Assembly: GCA_965649825.1 (NCBI GenBank)
Contig: OZ287703.1
Location: 1,204,740 to 1,268,739 of the forward strand
Source: Penicillus capitatus
Taxonomy: Eukaryota; Chlorophyta
Direction of reading: 5' to 3'
DNA: 64,000 bases
The notes under the pieces are model-generated. The model was not told the DNA's origin, did no database searches, and saw nothing but the letters and a program-made list of their open reading frames with translations. Both the position numbers and the translations under genes were made by a program. The first letter of the stretch is position 1; the number at the start of each line of letters is the position of its first letter. Shown here piece after piece: positions 55,701-64,000 of this stretch.

Positions 55701-58700
55701 CATGAGCACGTTCTATATTGGATGTAGAGGATGTTCGAAGTGGAGGATCGAAGAAATTGGAAGCTAACCGCCGGGGCCTGAAGTTGATTTACCCTTTTGA
55801 GTTCACGAGCACGTTACTACATGGGGGTAAGCCGTCCTAATCCAACATAGAGGATGTTCGAAGAGGAGGATCGAAGATATTGGAAGCTAACCGCCGGGGC
55901 CTGAAGTTGATTTACCCTTTTGAGTTCATGAGCACGTTCTATATTGGATGTAGAGGATATTCGAAGTGGAGGATCGAAGAAATTGGAAGCTAACCGCCGG
56001 GGCCTGAAGTTGATTTACCCTTTTGAGTTCACGAGCACGTTCTATATTGGATGTAGAGGATATTCGAAGTGGAGGATCGAAGAAATTGGAAGCTAACCGC
56101 CGGGGCCTGAAGTTGATTTACCCTTTTGAGTTCACGAGCACGTTCTATATTGGATGTAGAGGATATTCGAAGTGGAGGATCGAAGAAATTGGAAGCTAAC
56201 CGCCGGGGCCTGAAGTTGATTTACCCTTTTGAGTTCACGAGCACGTTACTACATGGGGGTAAGCCGTCCTAATCCAACATAGAGGATGTTCGAAGAGGAG
56301 GATCGAAGATATTGGAAGCTAACCGCCGGGGCCTGAAGTTGATTTACCCTTTTGAGTTCATGAGCACGTTCTATATTGGATGTAGAGGATGTTCGAAGTG
56401 GAGGATCGAAGAAATTGGAAGCTAACCGCCGGGGCCTGAAGTTGATTTACCCTTTTGAGTTCACGAGCACGTTACTACATGGGGGTAAGCCGTCCTAATC
56501 CAACATAGAGGATGTTCGAAGAGGAGGATCGAAGATATTGGAAGCTAACCGCCGGGGCCTGAAGTTGATTTACCCTTTTGAGTTCATGAGCACGTTCTAT
56601 ATTGGATGTAGAGGATGTTCGAAGTGGAGGATCGAAGAAATTGGAAGCTAACCGCCGGGGCCTGAAGTTGATTTACCCTTTTGAGTTCACGAGCACGTTA
56701 CTACATGGGGGTAAGCCGTCCTAATCCAACATAGAGGATGTTCGAAGAGGAGGATCGAAGATATTGGAAGCTAACCGCCGGGGCCTGAAGTTGATTTACC
56801 CTTTTGAGTTCATGAGCACGTTCTATATTGGATGTAGAGGATATTCGAAGTGGAGGATCGAAGAAATTGGAAGCTAACCGCCGGGGCCTGAAGTTGATTT
56901 ACCCTTTTGAGTTCACGAGCACGTTACTACATGGGGGTAAGCCGTCCTAATCCAACATAGAGGATGTTCGAAGAGGAGGATCGAAGATATTGGAAGCTAA
57001 CCGCCGGGGCCTGAAGTTGATTTACCCTTTTGAGTTCATGAGCACGTTCTATATTGGATGTAGAGGATATTCGAAGTGGAGGATCGAAGAAATTGGAAGC
57101 TAACCGCCGGGGCCTGAAGTTGATTTACCCTTTTGAGTTCACGAGCACGTTACTACATGGGGGTAAGCCGTCCTAATCCAACATAGAGGATGTTCGAAGA
57201 GGAGGATCGAAGATATTGGAAGCTAACCGCCGGGGCCTGAAGTTGATTTACCCTTTTGAGTTCATGAGCACGTTCTATATTGGATGTAGAGGATATTCGA
57301 AGTGGAGGATCGAAGAAATTGGAAGCTAACCGCCGGGGCCTGAAGTTGATTTACCCTTTTGAGTTCACGAGCACGTTACTACATGGGGGTAAGCCGTCCT
57401 AATCCAACATAGAGGATGTTCGAAGAGGAGGATCGAAGATATTGGAAGCTAACCGCCGGGGCCTGAAGTTGATTTACCCTTTTGAGTTCATGAGCACGTT
57501 CTATATTGGATGTAGAGGATATTCGAAGTGGAGGATCGAAGAAATTGGAAGCTAACCGCCGGGGCCTGAAGTTGATTTACCCTTTTGAGTTCACGAGCAC
57601 GTTACTACATGGGGGTAAGCCGTCCTAATCCAACATAGAGGATGTTCGAAGAGGAGGATCGAAGATATTGGAAGCTAACCGCCGGGGCCTGAAGTTGATT
57701 TACCCTTTTGAGTTCATGAGCACGTTCTATATTGGATGTAGAGGATATTCGAAGTGGAGGATCGAAGAAATTGGAAGCTAACCGCCGGGGCCTGAAGTTG
57801 ATTTACCCTTTTGAGTTCACGAGCACGTTACTACATGGGGGTAAGCCGTCCTAATCCAACATAGAGGATGTTCGAAGAGGAGGATCGAAGATATTGGAAG
57901 CTAACCGCCGGGGCCTGAAGTTGATTTACCCTTTTGAGTTCATGAGCACGTTCTATATTGGATGTAGAGGATGTTCGAAGTGGAGGATCGAAGAAATTGG
58001 AAGCTAACCGCCGGGGCCTGAAGTTGATTTACCCTTTTGAGTTCACGAGCACGTTACTACATGGGGGTAAGCCGTCCTAATCCAACATAGAGGATGTTCG
58101 AAGAGGAGGATCGAAGATATTGGAAGCTAACCGCCGGGGCCTGAAGTTGATTTACCCTTTTGAGTTCATGAGCACGTTCTATATTGGATGTAGAGGATGT
58201 TCGAAGTGGAGGATCGAAGAAATTGGAAGCTAACCGCCGGGGCCTGAAGTTGATTTACCCTTTTGAGTTCACGAGCACGTTACTACATGGGGGTAAGCCG
58301 TCCTAATCCAACATAGAGGATGTTCGAAGAGGAGGATCGAAGATATTGGAAGCTAACCGCCGGGGCCTGAAGTTGATTTACCCTTTTGAGTTCATGAGCA
58401 CGTTCTATATTGGATGTAGAGGATATTCGAAGTGGAGGATCGAAGAAATTGGAAGCTAACCGCCGGGGCCTGAAGTTGATTTACCCTTTTGAGTTCACGA
58501 GCACGTTACTACATGGGGGTAAGCCGTCCTAATCCAACATAGAGGATGTTCGAAGAGGAGGATCGAAGATATTGGAAGCTAACCGCCGGGGCCTGAAGTT
58601 GATTTACCCTTTTGAGTTCATGAGCACGTTCTATATTGGATGTAGAGGATGTTCGAAGTGGAGGATCGAAGAAATTGGAAGCTAACCGCCGGGGCCTGAA

Positions 58701-61700
58701 GTTGATTTACCCTTTTGAGTTCACGAGCACGTTACTACATGGGGGTAAGCCGTCCTAATCCAACATAGAGGATGTTCGAAGAGGAGGATCGAAGATATTG
58801 GAAGCTAACCGCCGGGGCCTGAAGTTGATTTACCCTTTTGAGTTCATGAGCACGTTCTATATTGGATGTAGAGGATATTCGAAGTGGAGGATCGAAGAAA
58901 TTGGAAGCTAACCGCCGGGGCCTGAAGTTGATTTACCCTTTTGAGTTCACGAGCACGTTACTACATGGGGGTAAGCCGTCCTAATCCAACATAGAGGATG
59001 TTCGAAGAGGAGGATCGAAGATATTGGAAGCTAACCGCCGGGGCCTGAAGTTGATTTACCCTTTTGAGTTCATGAGCACGTTCTATATTGGATGTAGAGG
59101 ATATTCGAAGTGGAGGATCGAAGAAATTGGAAGCTAACCGCCGGGGCCTGAAGTTGATTTACCCTTTTGAGTTCACGAGCACGTTACTACATGGGGGTAA
59201 GCCGTCCTAATCCAACATAGAGGATGTTCGAAGAGGAGGATCGAAGATATTGGAAGCTAACCGCCGGGGCCTGAAGTTGATTTACCCTTTTGAGTTCATG
59301 AGCACGTTCTATATTGGATGTAGAGGATATTCGAAGTGGAGGATCGAAGAAATTGGAAGCTAACCGCCGGGGCCTGAAGTTGATTTACCCTTTTGAGTTC
59401 ACGAGCACGTTACTACATGGGGGTAAGCCGTCCTAATCCAACATAGAGGATGTTCGAAGAGGAGGATCGAAGATATTGGAAGCTAACCGCCGGGGCCTGA
59501 AGTTGATTTACCCTTTTGAGTTCATGAGCACGTTCTATATTGGATGTAGAGGATATTCGAAGTGGAGGATCGAAGAAATTGGAAGCTAACCGCCGGGGCC
59601 TGAAGTTGATTTACCCTTTTGAGTTCACGAGCACGTTACTACATGGGGGTAAGCCGTCCTAATCCAACATAGAGGATGTTCGAAGAGGAGGATCGAAGAT
59701 ATTGGAAGCTAACCGCCGGGGCCTGAAGTTGATTTACCCTTTTGAGTTCATGAGCACGTTCTATATTGGATGTAGAGGATATTCGAAGTGGAGGATCGAA
59801 GAAATTGGAAGCTAACCGCCGGGGCCTGAAGTTGATTTACCCTTTTGAGTTCACGAGCACGTTACTACATGGGGGTAAGCCGTCCTAATCCAACATAGAG
59901 GATGTTCGAAGAGGAGGATCGAAGATATTGGAAGCTAACCGCCGGGGCCTGAAGTTGATTTACCCTTTTGAGTTCATGAGCACGTTCTATATTGGATGTA
60001 GAGGATGTTCGAAGTGGAGGATCGAAGAAATTGGAAGCTAACCGCCGGGGCCTGAAGTTGATTTACCCTTTTGAGTTCACGAGCACGTTACTACATGGGG
60101 GTAAGCCGTCCTAATCCAACATAGAGGATGTTCGAAGAGGAGGATCGAAGATATTGGAAGCTAACCGCCGGGGCCTGAAGTTGATTTACCCTTTTGAGTT
60201 CATGAGCACGTTCTATATTGGATGTAGAGGATGTTCGAAGTGGAGGATCGAAGAAATTGGAAGCTAACCGCCGGGGCCTGAAGTTGATTTACCCTTTTGA
60301 GTTCACGAGCACGTTACTACATGGGGGTAAGCCGTCCTAATCCAACATAGAGGATGTTCGAAGAGGAGGATCGAAGATATTGGAAGCTAACCGCCGGGGC
60401 CTGAAGTTGATTTACCCTTTTGAGTTCATGAGCACGTTCTATATTGGATGTAGAGGATATTCGAAGTGGAGGATCGAAGAAATTGGAAGCTAACCGCCGG
60501 GGCCTGAAGTTGATTTACCCTTTTGAGTTCACGAGCACGTTACTACATGGGGGTAAGCCGTCCTAATCCAACATAGAGGATGTTCGAAGAGGAGGATCGA
60601 AGATATTGGAAGCTAACCGCCGGGGCCTGAAGTTGATTTACCCTTTTGAGTTCATGAGCACGTTCTATATTGGATGTAGAGGATGTTCGAAGTGGAGGAT
60701 CGAAGAAATTGGAAGCTAACCGCCGGGGCCTGAAGTTGATTTACCCTTTTGAGTTCACGAGCACGTTACTACATGGGGGTAAGCCGTCCTAATCCAACAT
60801 AGAGGATGTTCGAAGAGGAGGATCGAAGATATTGGAAGCTAACCGCCGGGGCCTGAAGTTGATTTACCCTTTTGAGTTCATGAGCACGTTCTATATTGGA
60901 TGTAGAGGATATTCGAAGTGGAGGATCGAAGAAATTGGAAGCTAACCGCCGGGGCCTGAAGTTGATTTACCCTTTTGAGTTCACGAGCACGTTACTACAT
61001 GGGGGTAAGCCGTCCTAATCCAACATAGAGGATGTTCGAAGAGGAGGATCGAAGAAATTGGAAGCTAACCGCCGGGGCCTGAAGTTGATTTACCCTTTTG
61101 AGTTCATGAGCACGTTCTATATTGGATGTAGAGGATATTCGAAGTGGAGGATCGAAGAAATTGGAAGCTAACCGCCGGGGCCTGAAGTTGATTTACCCTT
61201 TTGAGTTCACGAGCACGTTACTACATGGGGGTAAGCCGTCCTAATCCAACATAGAGGATGTTCGAAGAGGAGGATCGAAGATATTGGAAGCTAACCGCCG
61301 GGGCCTGAAGTTGATTTACCCTTTTGAGTTCATGAGCACGTTCTATATTGGATGTAGAGGATATTCGAAGTGGAGGATCGAAGAAATTGGAAGCTAACCG
61401 CCGGGGCCTGAAGTTGATTTACCCTTTTGAGTTCACGAGCACGTTACTACATGGGGGTAAGCCGTCCTAATCCAACATAGAGGATGTTCGAAGAGGAGGA
61501 TCGAAGATATTGGAAGCTAACCGCCGGGGCCTGAAGTTGATTTACCCTTTTGAGTTCATGAGCACGTTCTATATTGGATGTAGAGGATATTCGAAGTGGA
61601 GGATCGAAGAAATTGGAAGCTAACCGCCGGGGCCTGAAGTTGATTTACCCTTTTGAGTTCACGAGCACGTTACTACATGGGGGTAAGCCGTCCTAATCCA

Positions 61701-62650
61701 ACATAGAGGATGTTCGAAGAGGAGGATCGAAGATATTGGAAGCTAACCGCCGGGGCCTGAAGTTGATTTACCCTTTTGAGTTCATGAGCACGTTCTATAT
61801 TGGATGTAGAGGATATTCGAAGTGGAGGATCGAAGAAATTGGAAGCTAACCGCCGGGGCCTGAAGTTGATTTACCCTTTTGAGTTCACGAGCACGTTACT
61901 ACATGGGGGTAAGCCGTCCTAATCCAACATAGAGGATGTTCGAAGAGGAGGATCGAAGATATTGGAAGCTAACCGCCGGGGCCTGAAGTTGATTTACCCT
62001 TTTGAGTTCATGAGCACGTTCTATATTGGATGTAGAGGATATTCGAAGTGGAGGATCGAAGAAATTGGAAGCTAACCGCCGGGGCCTGAAGTTGATTTAC
62101 CCTTTTGAGTTCACGAGCACGTTACTACATGGGGGTAAGCCGTCCTAATCCAACATAGAGGATGTTCGAAGAGGAGGATCGAAGATATTGGAAGCTAACC
62201 GCCGGGGCCTGAAGTTGATTTACCCTTTTGAGTTCATGAGCACGTTCTATATTGGATGTAGAGGATATTCGAAGTGGAGGATCGAAGAAATTGGAAGCTA
62301 ACCGCCGGGGCCTGAAGTTGATTTACCCTTTTGAGTTCACGAGCACGTTACTACATGGGGGTAAGCCGTCCTAATCCAACATAGAGGATGTTCGAAGAGG
62401 AGGATCGAAGATATTGGAAGCTAACCGCCGGGGCCTGAAGTTGATTTACCCTTTTGAGTTCATGAGCACGTTCTATATTGGATGTAGAGGATATTCGAAG
62501 TGGAGGATCGAAGAAATTGGAAGCTAACCGCCGGGGCCTGAAGTTGATTTACCCTTTTGAGTTCACGAGCACGTTACTACATGGGGGTAAGCCGTCCTAA
62601 TCCAACATAGAGGATGTTCGAAGAGGAGGATCGAAGATATTGGAAGCTAA
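55701..62650. repeat. Satellite array with 226-bp higher-order repeat (103-bp A + 123-bp B monomers)
   Basis: Monomers share the core gctaaccgccggggcctg and end tgagttca[c/t]gagcacg. Type A (103 bp) starts ttctatattgg; type B (123 bp) starts ttactacatgggggtaag and carries 20 extra bases. The order begins A B A A A, then alternates B-A strictly: B monomers start at 56246 and at 62574, exactly 28 x 226 bp apart, so there is no indel over 6.3 kb. The only visible drift is a few single-base variants, such as gaagaaatt in a B monomer near 61050 and atattcg/atgttcg in A monomers. A satellite of this order is typical of centromeric or subtelomeric heterochromatin. Confidence 0.97.
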
Positions 62651-64000
62651 CCGCCAGGCCCTGAAGTTGATTTACCCTTACATGTTCAAGAGCACGTTCT
62701 ATGTAAGGTATCGAGGATGTTCAAAACGGAGAACACAGGATATTGGATGCTAACCGCCAGGCCCTGAAGTTGATTTACCCTTACATGTTCAAGAGCACGT
62801 GGTAAATGGGATGTAGAGGATGTTCAAAACGGAGAACAGAGGATATTGGATGCTAACCGCCAGGCCCTGAAGTTGATTTACCCTTACATGTTCAAGAGCA
62901 CGTTCTATGTAAGGTATCGAGGATGTTCAAATCGGAGAACACAGGATATTGGATGCTAACCGCCAGGCCCTGAAGTTGATTTACCCTTACATGTTCAAGA
63001 GCACGTGGTAAATGGGATGTAGAGGATGTTCAAAACGGAGAACAGAGGATATTGGATGCTAACCGCCAGGCCCTGAAGTTGATTTACCCTTACATGTTCA
63101 AGAGCACGTTCTATGTAAGGTATCGAGGATGTTCAAAACGGAGAACACAGGATATTGGAGGCTAACCGCCAGGCCCTGAAGTTGATTTACCCTTACATGT
63201 TCAAGAGCACGTTCTATGTAAGGTATCGAGGATGTTCAAAACGGAGAACACAGGATATTGGAGGCTAACCGCCAGGCCCTGAAGTTGATTTACCCTTACA
63301 TGTTCAAGAGCACGTGGTAAATGGGATGTAGAGGATGTTCAAAACGGAGAACAGAGGATATTGGATGCTAACCGCCAGGCCCTGAAGTTGATTTACCCTT
63401 ACATGTTCAAGAGCACGTGGTAAATGGGATGTAGAGGATGTTCAAAACGGAGAACAGAGGATATTGGATGCTAACCGCCAGGCCCTGAAGTTGATTTACC
63501 CTTACATGTTCAAGAGCACGTTCTATGTAAGGTATCGAGGATGTTCAAAACGGAGAACACAGGATATTGGATGCTAACCGCCAGGCCCTGAAGTTGATTT
63601 ACCCTTACATGTTCAAGAGCACGTGGTAAATGGGATGTAGAGGATGTTCAAAACGGAGAACAGAGGATATTGGATGCTAACCGCCAGGCCCTGAAGTTGA
63701 TTTACCCTTACATGTTCAAGAGCACGTTCTATGTAAGGTATCGAGGATGTTCAAAACGGAGAACACAGGATATTGGAGGCTAACCGCCAGGCCCTGAAGT
63801 TGATTTACCCTTACATGTTCAAGAGCACGTGGTAAATGGGATGTAGAGGATGTTCAAAACGGAGAACAGAGGATATTGGATGCTAACCGCCAGGCCCTGA
63901 AGTTGATTTACCCTTACATGTTCAAGAGCACGTTCTATGTAAGGTATCGAGGATGTTCAAAACGGAGAACACAGGATATTGGATGCTAACCGCCAGGCCC
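62651..64000. repeat. Diverged 103-bp satellite subfamily (C and D monomers)
   Basis: About 13 monomers of 103 bp with core gctaaccgccaggccctg and end acatgttcaagagcacg. Two types: C (starts ttctatgtaagg) and D (starts tggtaaatggg). Order from 62697: C D C D C C D D C D C D C. Same backbone as the A/B family but with fixed differences, and it runs off the right edge. Confidence 0.95.

Noticed and set aside
55701-64000. CRISPR-like regularly spaced repeats
   Set aside because: Monomers are contiguous 103-123 bp units with no unique spacers, and the genome is eukaryotic; this is satellite DNA.
55701-64000. Telomeric repeat
   Set aside because: The words tttaccc and gggggtaag look telomere-like, but no short tandem telomere repeat exists; they are part of longer monomers.

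Overview
This window is nuclear DNA from a eukaryote with a very compact, intron-rich genome. Introns are GT-AG and mostly 40-66 nt, genes sit tens to a few hundred bases apart, and several divergent pairs share one short promoter interval. The gene set is conserved and eukaryotic: YKT6, SIRT6-type sirtuin, SCO1, translin, DDI1, EBP1/PA2G4, four-MA3 protein, sphingosine-1-phosphate lyase, U-box/ARM ligase, copine, TRM61. A carotenoid-isomerase-like oxidoreductase and the plant/algal-style four-MA3 protein hint at a plastid-bearing alga, but I cannot fix the lineage.

Layout. 1-35.6 kb is gene-dense: a large multi-domain nucleotide-kinase-like protein (1-5.1 kb, minus, running off the left edge); poorly resolved small ORFs (5.2-6.8 kb); two tandem NTF2-domain genes, the first with an RRM (G3BP-like); YKT6; SIRT6; SCO1 divergent from translin; a BTB protein; thioredoxin reductase; a small basic protein; a CRTISO-like enzyme; DDI1 divergent from EBP1; the MA3 protein; sphingosine-1-phosphate lyase; a U-box protein; an MnmE/GTPBP3-like gene with no visible N-terminal half; and a small hypothetical gene at 35.0-35.6 kb.

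From 35.4 kb the sequence becomes repeat-driven. A left mosaic array (35.7-38.7 kb) mixes a retrotransposon RT fragment, an LTR-like segment, a sliver of satellite and two extra copies of the first exon and promoter of the 35.0-35.6 kb gene. It runs into a truncated RT/RNase H/integrase remnant (to about 40.26 kb). A 4-kb island of host sequence follows: a gelsolin 5' end fused to a 5'-damaged TRM61, a full-length copine, and a truncated membrane-protein exon. Next is an LTR retrotransposon (44353-49252) with indistinguishable 182-bp LTRs and a 4-bp target duplication, nested inside one copy of the same repeat. Then come 11 near-identical copies of a 591-bp chimeric unit (to 55.70 kb), a satellite of 103+123-bp monomers in a regular 226-bp higher-order repeat (to 62.65 kb), and a diverged 103-bp satellite to the right edge. 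The order genes, mosaic arrays, satellite suggests the edge of a centromeric or subtelomeric heterochromatin block; that placement is inference.

The host genes do not form one pathway. The most unusual items are the protein with four degenerate guanylate-kinase-like modules plus one intact adenylate-kinase module, and the chimeric 591-bp tandem repeat that joins satellite, LTR and RT and has also carried a host promoter/first exon.
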